NCBI GenBank assembly: GCA_037957365.1
Contig: JARHVA010000397.1
Span: 2,306,001-2,370,000 of the forward strand
Direction of reading: 5' to 3'
Source: Torreya grandis
Lineage: Eukaryota; Streptophyta; Pinopsida; Cupressales; Taxaceae
Length of the DNA stretch: 64,000 nucleotides
The notes below the pieces were generated by a model, which was given only the letters and a program-made list of their open reading frames with translations, ran no database searches and was not told the origin of the DNA. Each line of letters begins with the position of its first letter. Position 1 is the stretch's first letter. Shown in pieces: positions 1-13,420 of the stretch. A program made the translations under genes and the position numbers.

Positions 1-640
1 ATGTTAGAACTACTTCAAAAAGATGATCTAGTCAAGGACATTCTTTATCAGGCACTCAATCAAACTTTTATGTTGATTAATTTATAACCTTCTTATTTTG
101 CATTAGTAGTCAACACTTTGAAAACTATAGAAGATGCAATTTATTTTTATAGTGAGGACATGCCTTCTCAAAAAATTATTGATCAAAATTTGCCACTATT
201 CATACAAGTTCAAGTCAAAACTAGTGAAGTTAAGAGATTTCTTGTTGATAATAGTTATAGAATATATATATGCAATATCACATTATTATAATCCATGGGC
301 ATAGATTTGTCATCCATGCAAAAATCATATAAGAAAATTTGAGGATTTGATGATTTACCCCAACAAACATTGGGCACTATTACTTTAGATATCATGGTGG
401 GACCAAAAACCCTCTCTACATAGTTCCAAGTCATGCCAAGTCCTCACCACTATAATATTTTACTTGAATGACTTTGGATACATAATATGGGGTCTATTCC
501 TTCTACTGTACATCGATGTATTAAATTTCTCCATGAGGGATATCTATACGCATGTTTAGTAGACAACTAGCCATTTAGATATTATCAAATTACAGTGTCA
601 TATTTGACTATTTTACTAGATGGGAGACCTTATATCATAG
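1..640 (+). pseudogene. Ty3/gypsy aspartic protease remnant
   Basis: Read from base 1 in frame 1, with several in-frame stops (first TAA at 85-87), the translation follows a plant Ty3/gypsy gag-protease junction. The catalytic-loop equivalent FLVDNSYRIYIC lies near 238-273. It is followed by a GIDLSSMQ-like segment, the strand LGTITLDIMVGP and the C-terminal hallmark WIHNMGSIPSTVH near 475-515. In the family the loop is usually VDNGSS; here the Asp is kept (247-249) but the following Gly is lost, so the enzyme would be inactive even without the stops. The gag part lies off the left edge. No reverse transcriptase follows. The gypsy retropepsin assignment is firm; placing it in the Tat/Ogre lineage is inference from the motif style. 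Confidence 0.82.
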
Positions 641-1740
641 TAAAACCACCACCTCATTTCATTTCTCTTAATTAGATACATATATATGAGGTGGGAGAGA
701 CTAGCACTTCTTGCACTCCTCCACTTACAGTCATACCTTTAGCTCAAGATATTTTGCCAATCATAGAGCTTCAACCATTATAGAAACTCCATCAGTCATT
801 ATTATAATACATGTTACACATCCAAAATCACCCAAAGTAATACTAATAGTTCCAGTTGATTCCATAGTTACTCTGCTAGATACAAATATTTTTGCAATAG
901 TACCATCTTCTACTACTATAGGTGATGAGACTCCTATATCACAGTTACCCCTCAAGGTAAATTCTAAGTTACCATATATACATGGCATTGATACAAATTC
1001 ATAGGCTTCTTCAAATAATAATACAACACCCACACTTATAGATGAATATTTGTGTGGATTAAACTTTACTCCAGTTGGCCTAGTAGAGTACCAATATGAC
1101 TCTATATCTCTCATTCCACATCCTACATCACTTTTAACATATCACACTACACTATCAGGATCTACTCTACACTCATGGACATAGACAAATCACTTGGCAC
1201 ATATAGTTCACATGGTTACCTCTAAGGATTAGAGATATTTATTCAGATTTAGGTAGCTAGCACACAACATTAGCCATAGTTTATGTTATAGATATTACTT
1301 GATCATGGATTGATCACATTACCTATAGTATGACATATATCTATCAATAGATTACCATATTAGGATGGTCACCCATTTTGTACTTTTCATAGGATTATAA
1401 GACATGATACAAACTCATGTACAAATCTATAGTAGAGATTGGATAAACTAAAATATCAAGGAATTATTAAAACTATATCACCACAACATCACCAGCTCCA
1501 CCACTTCCACTGAAGTCATCTCCTAGCATGACTAAATACTCCAAAGTAGAGTTAGCATCTCCCCCACCATAGCATCTATAACATATGATGATACTTATGA
1601 TGATGACCTTGAAACATTTGATGATGGCCATGACCCTTTCCCCCATTTTTATCCCTAGTAGACTCCATCCTTGGATCCTTCCCCCCTCTAGCCTAGTCTT
1701 TTTTATTATTATATACATACTACTTTATTTTCATTCTTGT
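641..1740 (+). pseudogene. Post-protease linker of the same gypsy element, decayed
   Basis: The coding trace downstream of the protease fades into Thr/Pro/Ile-rich readings broken in all frames. No RT motif (F/Y-x-DD, LPQG-like) or integrase HHCC/DDE pattern could be found on either strand. A low-complexity Asp/Met/Thr-rich stretch lies near 1,585-1,640. The other gag-protease element (54.0-54.45 kb) has an equally short uncharacterised stretch after its protease, so this probably represents the true C-terminal region of the polyprotein. Confidence 0.45.
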
Positions 1741-3013
1741 ACCTTATACATACTCTCTTTTACTTGCTTGTACATAGTTCAAAAATTCAAAAATATAAAA
1801 ATAATATAACATTTACAAAATACTAAAAACATTCAAATATATACAACACAAAAATATTTCAATCGTATGCATCATTTATGATTTACATTTCTACTACTAT
1901 TCTAGGATTACATTTGTTGTTTCATGCTATTATCTGTCAATTTATCTACGTCACCATGATTCACTTGATCTTCTTTGAGTGTGTTCAGTGACATTTAGAT
2001 CCTTGACTACTTCACTCTACCCATTGAGGGGGCATCCTAGTTCTACATTTGAGACATGCATTGATATACATACCAACTGGGGGCATCTTCTACATGAATA
2101 CACAATCTAGGTTACATCATTCCTACACTACACACTCCATGTTATCATGTTGATGTACATTACTTATTATATTACACATATTACTATATCAATATTTCAC
2201 TATTATCTATCACTTTCATATCTCTTTAGCATATATCTAGTCTTGTATTAAACATGTATTACATACATTCACTCTTTATTTGATTAGTTATATGTGATTC
2301 TATCTTTCCAATTATTACTTGCTTTCTCTCCTTGCTTAGCGTAGCTTATTGGATTGCATTTTGGGTTCTTGTTTATCTCTTATGTGTGCCTTAGGAAATT
2401 TGCCAATGTATTTTACTTCTATTCATGTGTGTGTACCTTTTAACATTTTCCAATGTCCCTTACTCGTAATCTTTTATATGGCTATGGCCCTTATGCCATT
2501 CTTGTTTGTTTTATGGTATGTGTGTGTGGTATTTGAACATGCCTTATACGGTTGCTTTCTAGTATGAGTGAAATGTGCCCATGTCCCTTATTTTCTTGGC
2601 CCATTAGCCACCCCTGTATGATTATTACTTATTACTTTTTATGCTTGTTGCTTGATTTTTTGTCCTTGTTTGTAAATGCCACAATCCATATCATGCATTT
2701 CCTTGCTTTCTTGGATGCCATGATGGACATCATGTTCCATCCATCCTTTCTAATAACTAACAACCAACCTTTTTAATTCTAGTTTAGTATATTACACATG
2801 CTTTTACATTATTATATCTATCTAGGCATTCCCTTATTGATCTAACAATCTCTCAATACAAATATTTCTATATCTTGAGATATCTTATCAATTATCATTG
2901 CTATATCATGTATCTATGCATCATAACACACTTTCAAGGTTATCTATTCTAAGGGTAGTGATTGTAGGGTCTTCATTCCTACCCTAAAAAATGGGGGCCA
3001 TAAATAGGGGTTT
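1741..3013 (+). other. Non-coding 3' part of the gypsy element, ending in a polypurine tract
   Basis: No convincing coding. Hydrophobic 72-74-residue readings at 2,349-2,776 are by-products of T-rich sequence. Scattered resemblance to 54.48-55.4 kb, for example a gggggcatct-like motif near 2,079 versus gggggtatct near 54,672 with similar surroundings, suggests the same element family. The stretch ends in a purine-rich tract at about 2,990-3,010 (atgggggcc then aaatagggg). The distance from the protease end to this tract is about 2.45 kb; in the 38-58 kb element it is about 2.4 kb. Confidence 0.45.
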
Positions 3014-4328
3014 TGTCATAGAGATTAGAGATCTTATTAGTTGATACAATAGTTTTAAAAACATAATCTAGACATCATACTAGGTAGAATAAACCAGATA
3101 GATAATAAATAATTAGAATAGTCATCAAATTTGGCCATGAACAATAGTGCCAAAGTTGGACTATAGCACTGAACATTAGGGTGTCCTATTTTTAGTACTC
3201 CTATCTAGACAATAGAAAATTTAATTTTTCCAAAAATATATGGAAAGGTGAGTGTAGTCACAAGTTTGTTAGTACAACATAGTCCAAATTAAACATGTTT
3301 TAATACATTATTTGTTCAAAGAATATAGATATGGGGGCACCATGTCCAGTATGATGGCTCTCAATTATAATTTTAGATTAGGTAGTTGATATAACTTCTA
3401 GATCAGAATCCATATTCCAAACACTAGTTATCAGGGGTAATGTGCATGGCACATTGGTCCTCCTCTCTTTTCAAGTTTAGTTTATTTTTCCTAAGCCTTC
3501 TCAATAGTTACGTGCCTTAATCCATCTGTAGGTGATTGGCATAATTTTTTAAGTTTAGATTTCATACAAGCTTAACTTTGTAACTACCTGAGTTCTTGAT
3601 TTGGCTTTCATATAAGCCTATTGCACCAATTTCAAAGTGGATTTCATACAAGCCTAGTCCCCATCTTTCAAAATGGCCAAGAGTGGCCTAATTTTTAATA
3701 AACATTTGGCTATCCATGCCAACATTGTCAAATTATAGTACTTTCATGGGATTTAGGATCCATCTCATCTATTCTATACTGGTATCACTTCATAGTTTCA
3801 CTTCACGAGGCAAAAATGGAGCCAAAGGACTTGCTAGCCTTTGTATTCTTGAGCCACCTATTTAGAGGGATTAGACACACAATCCAAATATCAATTAACA
3901 CATGCATGACTCATTAGGTTTAATTAATAGGTGACGATGGAGCCAAAGGTCCTACCTTTGCATGTTTGATCCACTTATAGGTAATTTATCTCTCATATCC
4001 ATTCATGATATTACTTTTGGTATAACACACTCCTAGTACAATCTAGCATCACAATAGGTTTTCTATTGGTTCATGTACCTAGTGAGGTGTATTCATTCCT
4101 TTCTCTTCATCTCTCTCTTACCTAGATTTTATATGTTTTTATTTTAGATATAGTAGGTCTAGTAAGGACTAGGCTACTTTTTTCATTACAAATTCACACT
4201 TCACACCATGCTCTCTCTATGCACATCCAACATCACACAGCTTCATGAGTTTCACCTTTACAGGTAAGTTTAGGTATGCTTTATATTTTTCCTTTATCCT
4301 AGTATTTCACTTTGATACATCACTATAA
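3014..4328 (+). repeat. Probable LTR, 3' of the gypsy element
   Basis: Starts TGTCATAG immediately after a polypurine tract. The first 30 bases resemble those at 4,343, which also follow a purine tract. A second block, 3,145-3,215, resembles 4,545-4,625 (both contain a version of ggtgtc then tatttttgg). This suggests two related LTR starts in tandem, the second cut off at about 4,795. Inside, an imperfect repeat beginning atggagccaaagg occurs at about 3,813 and 3,938. No coding seen. The exact 3' end of this LTR is not determined. Confidence 0.35.
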
Positions 4329-4342
4329 TGAAGGGGGGGAAA
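4329..4342 (+). other. Polypurine tract (candidate)
   Basis: tgaagggggggaaa directly precedes LTR-like sequence beginning tagtcata, which resembles the LTR start at 3,014. A G-run flanked by A in an AT-rich background is the usual look of a plus-strand primer site next to a 3' LTR. Confidence 0.45.
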
Positions 4343-4794
4343 TAGTCATATAAAATTAAAAATTTCATAACTTGAGTATGGCTAATGACACCTAATCCAT
4401 AGGTCCATTTTTCTTACTCTCTTAACCATGTTATGCATGTTTCCATAATTTCTCAGTTATTTATAGCATTCTAGACTAAACCTTTACTAACCCAAGCTGA
4501 TCTTACCATGAAAAATCCATCCCCTAAGTCTTCTTCCCATAGGAAAATATTACCCAAACTTGGCCTATAACATTGAAACTCAAGGTGTCTTATTTTTGGT
4601 GATGTTGTCTAAGTGTAATTTTGGTTCAAATGGTCATATTCTCCTAGATCATTATCCTAATTCATGTTGGCCTAACATGAATTAATTCTACCCATAATAA
4701 TTATATCCCATATAAAATTCCATTAAAAGTCCATTTATAAGGGTTGGCACTCATTTATAAGAGATAAGCAAGACTACAAGTAAGACTACTTAAT
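4343..4794 (+). repeat. Truncated LTR start
   Basis: LTR-like DNA related to 3,014-3,215. It is interrupted at about 4,795 where the inverted long-LTR fragment begins. No coding seen. Confidence 0.35.
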
Positions 4795-7700
4795 CACTCT
4801 TCCATATTCTATTGTTTTGGGACTTGATTATGTTGGTTAGGAAGATAAAAATATTCATGAGGGATATTGTAGGATTTGTATGTGTCATCATAATACTGAT
4901 AATCCACTGTATACTCATCATATGGCTGATATGGATCATTATAAGGATAATATGGGTTATGAGGATCATACTGGAACTGCTAATAAAGAGAACAATGATG
5001 TAATCCTTCTTTGTAGGCTACCATGTATGTGTCATCATAATACTAATAATCCACTGTATACTCATCATATGGCTGATATGGATCATTATAAGGATAATAT
5101 GGGTTATGAGGATCATACTGGAACTGCTAATAAAGAGAACAATGATGTAATCCTTCTTTGTAGGCTACCATGGCCTATAAAATCATGAAGCTAATTAAAA
5201 TTATGAACAAAAAATTTAATTTTACCTTGAGATAAGGAACATAAGAGTATTTTAAATTATCTCTAAAGATGAATATACTAAAAACTATTACTCTAATGGC
5301 TAAATTTTTATCCCAATGGGCATGCTAGAACTGTTCGTAACCCATATTGCACCCTACTTGAAGATTGATAGATAGCTAAAATATTATAAGGGAGAAATTG
5401 CTACCACATGTTCAAATAAACCAACATAAACACACTATACCCAAATATTTAAATGTGAAAATAGTCATTTTATTATACTATAATGTTACAAAGCTCAATA
5501 TTGGTAGAGTCTAGTGATGCCCAAGAGAGGGATCTCAAAAATGACTTAAAAACCTACATATATAGAAATAGAAGTAGCTCTAGCTAATATATTACTGTAG
5601 AGGTGAGAAGAAGAGGTTAATTACAATTAAATTTCAATCAACCTTGAGTAAAAATTTTATAACAATAGTCTTTAATAACTCTTTTTGTGTTGAAAATCTA
5701 GCATGATCTTCCTTTTTGGCATTGGAGAGAGATGGTGAGCCATTATTAGGTTGTTGAAGATTATTTGCATGAATTTTATGCCATATATTGGTGGATAAAT
5801 CCTCTTTAAAGTGATTTTAAAACATGATAATGTCCTCCTTTTCATGAATTCCATGAAAGATGCATGAAGATAGTCAACTAGTCAACTAAAGTGATGATTG
5901 GTTATTAAGGACTAGTTAACTCTACTTGAACTCCTTTGGCATGAAATGACCCTTGAAATATGAATGTTCATGATAATATCCACTTAAATAGAAGTTAAAC
6001 AATGTGGTAACTCTAAAAAAAATCAAATATAGCCTTTTGATGCCAATTTGCTTTGCTTATTTGATCAAATAGGCCTACTCAGCCAAATAGGCCTAGTAGT
6101 CTACTTCATGCACTTGAAGTCCATAAAACCTATACAAAACTTTTAAAACTAAAAAAATATGACATTAGACCTGAATCAACTCCTCACACCATGATATAGG
6201 TGTTCTTGATGAATAAACCCTTGTTACTTAGTCACCATGGTTGATTAGGTCAATCCTACCTCATTTTCCTACAAATTGGATGTTTTGAAGGAACTAGCAG
6301 GGGAACTTACAAGAATATTTCAAAACAAATGATGGTTTGGGTATGAATAAAAATCCTCATTCTTCAACATCAATGAATTTGATTTCATGTAAACTAGTTT
6401 TTACCTCATTTTCATACTTTTTTCTTCAAAAAACCTTATTTATACACTAATATGTATAATTTTGTACAAAAAACTAGTATTTCTAGGATCATCTCTGAGT
6501 TTAATTTATTTTTAGAGAGGTTTAAGTTGATCCATGAGGTTTTGATAGCAATAAATCAAATTTTCTCAAAAAAGGTCACTATGAGGGTTTGTGAGGGTTT
6601 TGGACCTGAATATTCTTTATGATGATTCATGAAGCACAGACTTCCAAATCCAAAATTATTTCCATTAATTTGTATTATACATACCCACTCAACATCCTTG
6701 AAAATATTGGGTTCCCATGACAAATATACGAGAAGATATCATGTGAAGGAAATTTTCTTGTAGGTTTTGCAAGTGTTTTGGGCATGCTTATGCTCTTAGT
6801 GATTATGCATAAAGTAAAACCCATAAACCAACCTTAATTTTTTAGTAATTATAATTTCATATGGGTTCTCAATTAATGATAAGATCTTTTGGCCAAATTC
6901 TTTGCTTGGTGAAAGATATGAGCATTTGATTAGGTGGCTTAAATGGGTGTCTCAAACTGTAAAATTTAAATTTCCTCCTTGGGATAAAAATGACTCCTCC
7001 ATTTCTTCTCCATGATTTAATTCATCATCATCAGAATTTTTCCATGTCATCAAATGACTCTATATGTTCCATCTTTCTTGATAGGTCAAAAAAGCCTTAT
7101 GGAGATGTAGGCCTGATTGCATGGTTTACATATAATTTAGAGTTTGGACACTATTTAAAGGTATTATTAATATGGATTAACATCCTCTCATTATTTTAAA
7201 ACATTAAAATTAATCTCCAACTATCCTAACATACCTTAAATCCCTCAATAATCCTTACTACTCCAAAGGTGACCTTGAATGGACATGCTAGTGGCTTTGT
7301 CAAAATAGTGGGCACTTCACTTGTAAAAATACCTATCAAATTTAATTATGAGATTAATTTGGTATAAATATTAGGTATACCAATTTTAAAGTCTTAATTT
7401 TATGTGTAGATGCCTCAAACTTGCCATTTCTCTCAAGCCGAGCTCATGTGTTTGATTGTGACTATATTTTAGTGTTTTACCATGGTGTTTGGTTTGTAAG
7501 AAAGATTGATAGGATTTTATCAAGTCATAAAAAACCTCATTTTATTCATGATTACTCCTCATGGTTACCCCCAATATTTCATGTCTCTTATGTCACTTTG
7601 CTCTTCTTCAATAGACCTCATATTACTGTGTATACACTACTACAAGTGGACATTGGAAGAAATGGAAGTATTTGATGGTCATATCATCCATATTTGTGAT

Positions 7701-9095
7701 TTTAATACTATAAAATCATCTGAAAATGACTCTAACATGACCTTTATGTCATACTGACTCTCAAATAATGCTTTTGAGCTTACATATAGTTTCATTCCAT
7801 ATAGTTAACATGTATTGTACCTTCATGCTGAGTTGACAATGCCCTAGTGCTTAAAAAATGAATCTATCTTGATGTTCCTAATCTAAATAAAATTCTACCT
7901 TCCCCAATAGTTATCCCTATACTTCCAGAACATCTTTACTTACATTATTTAGAGCTTGTTGAACTAAACTTCATATTCCAAGAGGCCCTCAATCTGTTAT
8001 AGGTGCTCTCTTTAGGGTAAACCTAACTATATGATTTGTTTATTATTTGCGGATCATGAATTTTGATGAGTATAAATGATAAAATAATTATATAACATCC
8101 TTTTGAATTGAAACTTCACTCTAGGCCTTTGTGCTTGAAAACTCTATAGATGATTGCAAGTTTGTTCTATGTATGGCTATGACTTACCTTTGAGTTGAAT
8201 ATTGGCCCTGAGTTTAAATTTGATTAGAGAAATTTTAACCCTTATTATGAGCTTATAACATCATAATTTATTAAAAAATTCTCTTTAACAAGAAAACTTC
8301 CCTCTAAAACACTATCTTCATCAATTCTCATTAGCTTGAAGGATGGCTAAGTCCATAAGTGATTGTAGGGGGTGATTGAAGGGTAATTCAATTCACTGTG
8401 GTACTAAGTGTTTAAAATCATCTTCAAAACTGATCTTTGATCATTTTATAATTTTTTTTCTCTTGAAGGATTTATTTAACATGTTGTTTCTCCATATACT
8501 ATACCATCAATTTGAAAACAAACCCCTCTCAAGCCCTTTGTACTTGACTGCACTTATGAATATAGGTATGTATGGACTGTAACAATAATTTGAAAATGTT
8601 TGGAGTGTTTGAATAAAACACAAGGTCTCATTTTTGATTCCCCATCTATAATGATTATTTCTAAAATACAAAACCCTCCTTGAATCCTACATCATGAAAC
8701 CTTCATACAAACATCAACTCATTTTCATGGCTGTGGTCCAATGTCATGAGGTTGTTGTTGGTCTTAATCTCTGCTTTTTGAGACATTTTATAATGAAATA
8801 TGTGTCCTTTTGAGATATTAATTGAGTTTATTGGTATTTCTCTCTAACTATGCATTTTATGATCAATCTAGTCCCCTTTTATATTGAAAAGGTCTTGTAG
8901 ACTACCAAATCCTTGGCTATAGCATGATTTTTCATTGAAAAATAGCATGTAGGTGGGTGTCAAACCTTGAAATAATGCTAATTGACCCGAAGTCATTCAC
9001 TTAGATTATTTACTTAAACCCTATCCCTATTTATATCAAAATATCACTTAGTTACATCTTGATCTTATGCCAATGACCAACCACCTTGAGTCCTA
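4795..9095 (-). repeat. Fragment of a giant LTR (family of 25.07-29.59 and 32.43-37.14 kb), inverted
   Basis: This block is the reverse-complement paralogue of 25.19-29.58 kb and 32.5-37.1 kb. Anchors are the segments near 5,930-6,130 versus 27.96-28.15 kb, 6,990-7,110 versus 26.98-27.1 kb, and 9,000-9,095 versus 25.2-25.3 kb. Its left edge coincides with the 3' terminus of the LTR at 29,587; its right edge stops about 120 bases short of the LTR start. It lacks about 480 bases present in both other copies (28.70-29.18 kb). A short reading with the motif LDRSKKPYG (7,075-7,101) recurs in all three copies as SKMPYG or GQKMPYG, but other frames are open too, so coding is not established. Confidence 0.75.
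4879..5172 (+). repeat. 147-bp perfect-type tandem duplication
   Basis: Two adjacent units, 4,879-5,025 and 5,026-5,172, are identical except for one G/A difference near 4,899/5,046. The corresponding stretch in the paralogue (29.40-29.55 kb, other strand) is single. The duplication is therefore specific to this copy and much younger than the surrounding decay. 147 is divisible by three, so a chance reading frame of 102 codons spans both units; I do not regard it as a gene. Confidence 0.92.
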
Positions 9096-11949
9096 TTGTA
9101 GGATCAATTTGCACCCTTGGAGAGAGTTCTTCAGAATCCCTTCAATTGAGATACATAATGGGAAAAAACCTAGGCTATGGGCCACCTATATTGGCGTTGG
9201 ACCTTTGTAAAAGGTTAGATTCATATTGATGTTGACCTAAACTAATGCTTAACAAGGAAAAGGGTTAGAAAAATCATAAGGGATCCTAAAAAGGTTAAAA
9301 GGGTATGCACCAAAGTTAAATGGACACTCATATAAGATTGAACACACACTGGAATAGTAAAAGACAACTATGTCTTACTCAATCTCACAATTTCACTAGT
9401 CACATTAATATTTCAAAAAATAGGTTCTCAATAGAATACTAATCTTGACCTGCAAGTTAGATTGAAAACACCTTCAAAGAGGCAAGCAGAAGTATAGTAA
9501 ACTAGGAAGAATCTCCTTCACAAATTCACCATACACAAGAATATTAAGCACTAATTGAAGACAATAGATAGGTAAAGAGTTGATCTTATTACTCTAAAAG
9601 GTGGTTATTACAATATTTTGATAGGGTTTAACCATAACAAATGAGAAAACATTTTCAAGAGTCTCAATGAATATCCTTCTCCCAAAAAAGAATGATAAAT
9701 TTAAAGAGCTAAGAACTCCTTCAATGGGAATATGACCAAGATATATAGGAGAAGAAAGAGAGATAAATGATGTGGGAATGCATCATTATAAAAGGAACAC
9801 ACCATATTATGTCATTAATTTAACCTAATATTTCACCTTTTAATCCTTATCCAATGAAAGCCCTGCCACCATTTTGATCAATCAAAACATTGCCTATGGC
9901 TTATTAAATGAGAAAGTCCCCAAAGGTTCTAAGGATGCATTGAATGTCCCTAGCTAAAAGTCCTAACACTAGACCTTTTTTTTTATCCTTCAAACCATCT
10001 CTCACTTCAAGATAAAACTTCATGTTAATGGATTTAGCAGAATCATGGGTTTATGCATTTTAGATGGATTTTTGTCAAAAATGTGGCCATTCTAAAGGAT
10101 GAGGACCCTTTACATTAATAACATATCTATTTTATCTCTATGTTTGAATCATAGGTCCATTCTATAAATATATAACCAATCTAAGATTATTGGTTTTCTT
10201 ACAGCCTTTATATTAATGTAGACCTATAGACTATATAACCATTTTCATCAATTATAATAGGTTTAGATATACCCATTCTATATTTTCAGGGGCCTAGAAT
10301 TCATATATGCATGGATCCTTCTTTGAAATGGCAAACATATTCATAGAAATAACCCTACATGGTACAAGTTTATGAACTAAAGGTCCATATATAGATTTAA
10401 TGGTAGTCTTTTATGTTTTTTATGTCTTACTACGTCAATTTGTCCCTTTAATGGTGTTGGGTCAAGCTTCAATGGAAACTAGATGATCTTATAAGACCTA
10501 TTTTACTTGGTTTAAAATGGTTCCTCAACCTCTATCAAAAATCTTGGGCTTACAATTTTCTCATTTTTTTTTGATATTTGACTCAACTAGTGGACATATT
10601 GACCTTTACTTAGCCATTGATCTTGATTTTTACAATTGAGTATGAGCCATTGATCCTGCCCTTGATTTATTAAATTTTTTTGAGATGGTGCCACTTGGCA
10701 GCCAAAAATTAGTTCTAATTATCCTTTTGTTAGGGTCTTTTTTCATGAGCTTAAACTTGATGTCCATGCTCCCATGAAATAAAGTTCACATGAACATCAT
10801 TAACATTTGCATGATAGTAAAATTTAAGCTCAAAGGGATTTGTTTTTCTCTATATTAAACTTGATGTTAGCATTATCATCTTATGCTACATGTATAACTT
10901 TTAATATTTATATCTTAAAGAAAAAAATCATGTAAGGACCAAATTTGTTGGAGATGTACCTGAGACCAAAAACATTGTGCCCACTTGATCCATTGGCTCT
11001 AAGAGTTTTCTAAGTGTTTTTAAAAAATGTTGAAGTAAGATACCCTATGTGATTTTCATGATTTTTTCATACCTATCATGGTAAAAGATGCCTAAACTTA
11101 GTGAATTCTATCTAAGGAGCCAACTTTGAACATGCATAACTTTTAATGCACTTCATCAGATGACCTAAAACTTAGTGAATAACAACTCAAGACTAAGATG
11201 AATAAACACATATGACCATTTTATATTGAGACTACAAAATATTTAGGATATGACCTCATCAATATGGTCACTCAAATCTATTTGATCTTTTTACAAATTA
11301 GTTAAGTATGGAAACTTAGTAAATTTTGTTTGAGAGGCCAACTTTGAGTCTTCATATCTTCTACTACGCTTAGATGCATGCCCTAAAATTTAGTGCATAT
11401 ATTCTTGGGACTAATATGATAAAAACCATATGACCAATTATCCTTGACTTATCCACATGTGGTAATGATAACATTATCAAATTTATTACTTATAATTTCT
11501 ACCACTAGACCCAAAATGTCAAGATGATCATAATGAAGAACCAGATGACTACCATGCACTTCCATAATCATTCCAAGCACTCTTGACACCCAATAGGGTC
11601 TATAAAACTCTAGACCTATCCTTTATAAATTGAAAATTTATGCTTTAAGTGAACTTAAAGTGTTTCAAAATCTTTTTGGGTAAAATGAGATCCTTGGATC
11701 ACTCATTCCATCCAAAACTTTTTCCCATCTACTCATTCATTAACATCCTAATCCATCTATGCACAAGATGGGTATGTAGGCCAAAATGGACTACATATTT
11801 GGTGACTCATAAAGAAAAATGCTTGATATTATTGAGAACCCAAACCATTTTCCTTGACTGGTCCATTGGGCATATGGAGTCCCAAGTCTTCCCTCACTTA
11901 ATCATGAAGATACCACAAGGCTATCCTTATCTAGAACCTTTCTTAAAGT
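9096..11949. other. Unclassified AT-rich DNA
   Basis: No domain is recognisable in six frames. The stretch has retroelement-like composition. An imperfect duplication is visible: blocks starting gccaactttga near 11,118 and 11,338 both run on to an aaaacttag/aaaatttag motif about 55-65 bases later. The part just before the LINE ORF2 (11.6-11.95 kb) could hold an eroded endonuclease domain, but I could not identify its catalytic motifs. Confidence 0.5.
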
Positions 11950-12369
11950 AACAAGATCAAAAGAAAAATAATAACAAAGTGCCCAAGGCACTTATTGAAA
12001 AGGAAACTCATAGCAGAAAAGAAATGTTCATAAAGCGCTTAAAAGTGAATAGAATTACTTAGTTTTAAATGGAAAATGGGAACACTAAAAAAGAAGATGA
12101 GATATTTCCTACCATACAATAAATTTATTCAAAAATATTTTTATAGAAGAAGGCCTCGTTGATGAACAACTAGTGGAAAACACTTTGAATAACTTTGACA
12201 AAGTTATATCTAATTATAAAAATGCTTCCCTTACTAAAATTCCATCTAAATAAGAGGTAAACAATGCATTTTTTGTGATGGAAGGATTCAAATACCTTGG
12301 ACCTAATGGTTTTGCCCCTTTTTCTTCTATAAATTTTGAGATTATGTTCACAATAAGGTTGAGGTAACA

Positions 12370-13420
12370 TCCAGGGAGTTCTTTCAATCTAGATCCATTA
12401 TTAGAGAAATGAATGACATATTCTTGGTTCTAATTCCAAAAATATAGGAGTAAAAAATCTAAAGTACTTCTTCCCTATTAATCTTTACAATACCACATAA
12501 AAAATTTGATCGATTATCTTTGTAAAGTGATTGCAACACCTCTTGGACAAAGTCATTGGGGAAAAACATGGAGAATTCATGGTTGGAAGAAAAATAATGG
12601 ATGGAATAATCTTGGTACATGAATCCATTCATTCCATCTCTAAATCCCTAAGGCAAGGAATGTTCCTTAAGCTGGACATGAATAAAGCAGATGACTGAAT
12701 CTCTTAGAATTTTTTAATGAAGATCTTGGAAAAGTTGGATTTCAATCAAGACCTAAAGAAAATTATATGGAATTACATAACTAATCCAAAATTATCCATA
12801 ATCATGAACAAAACACCAAAAGTATTATTTTTATCTTCCATAGGACTAAGGTAGGGAGGCCCTCTCTACCCATATCTCTTCATCATCATGGTAGAAAACA
12901 TGGGGAGGAGTTTATTAAAATCCTGCACATAGGGCCTAATCAAAGGCATCTCAGTTTTACTCAATACTGAGCCTTTCACCCATGAAAAATTTGTAGATGA
13001 TACAATAATTTTAGGGGTAGCTTATGTGGAGGAATCTAAACAACTAGAATCTATTTTAAAAAATCATTAATCTATCTTGAACCAGTATATTAGTTTTTTT
13101 AAGAGCTCTATTTTCTTCATTAACACCCCAATCATCATATATAAAAGGATTTCAAGAATATTTTAATGTCAGGTGAGTCAAATATTAAAAAAATATTTTA
13201 TCATTCCATTATTTGAAGGTAAAATGGATTTTGAACTATGAAATACCCTCACTGATAGAATGCAAAGAAAACTTGTAGGGTAGAAGGGACACCTCCCCAC
13301 TCAAGTAGGAAAATTCCAATTGCTTAAAGCCTCAATTTATATTATCCCTATATACCTAATGTTTATATTTAGGATACCCACTAAAGTGGTAGCTAAAATA
13401 GAATAAATTCAAAAAAAAAT
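12370..13420 (+). pseudogene. Reverse transcriptase domain of the LINE ORF2
   Basis: Motifs in order: FLVLIPKI (about 12,420-12,445), KLDMNKADD-stop-ISWNFL (12,672-12,716; family KxDxxKAYDRxxW), LRxGGPLYPYLFI (12,847-12,885) and the catalytic box FVDD at 12,990-13,001. The box keeps both aspartates. The thumb follows with a GKFQLLKASIYIIPIY reading near 13,310-13,355, matching the family's KxxLIKxVLxxIPxY. Both metal-binding motifs are legible, so the identification is secure even though the frame is broken. Confidence 0.88.

Noticed and set aside
2349..2776. Two hydrophobic, membrane-like ORFs
   Set aside because: T-rich DNA gives Phe/Leu/Met/Cys-rich readings by chance; no start context, no homologue in the related 54.5-55.5 kb region, overlapping frames equally open.
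5026..5172. 147-bp unit as a nucleosome-length signal
   Set aside because: The match to nucleosome core length is a single coincidence; only two units exist and no phasing pattern supports it.
4880..5188. 102-codon ORF with a duplicated 49-residue unit
   Set aside because: Created by the 147-bp tandem duplication; the single-copy paralogue at 29.4-29.55 kb is not open in the equivalent frame.
9960..11949. LINE endonuclease domain upstream of the RT
   Set aside because: The expected QETK, SDH and similar motifs could not be found in any frame; if present it is eroded beyond recognition by eye.
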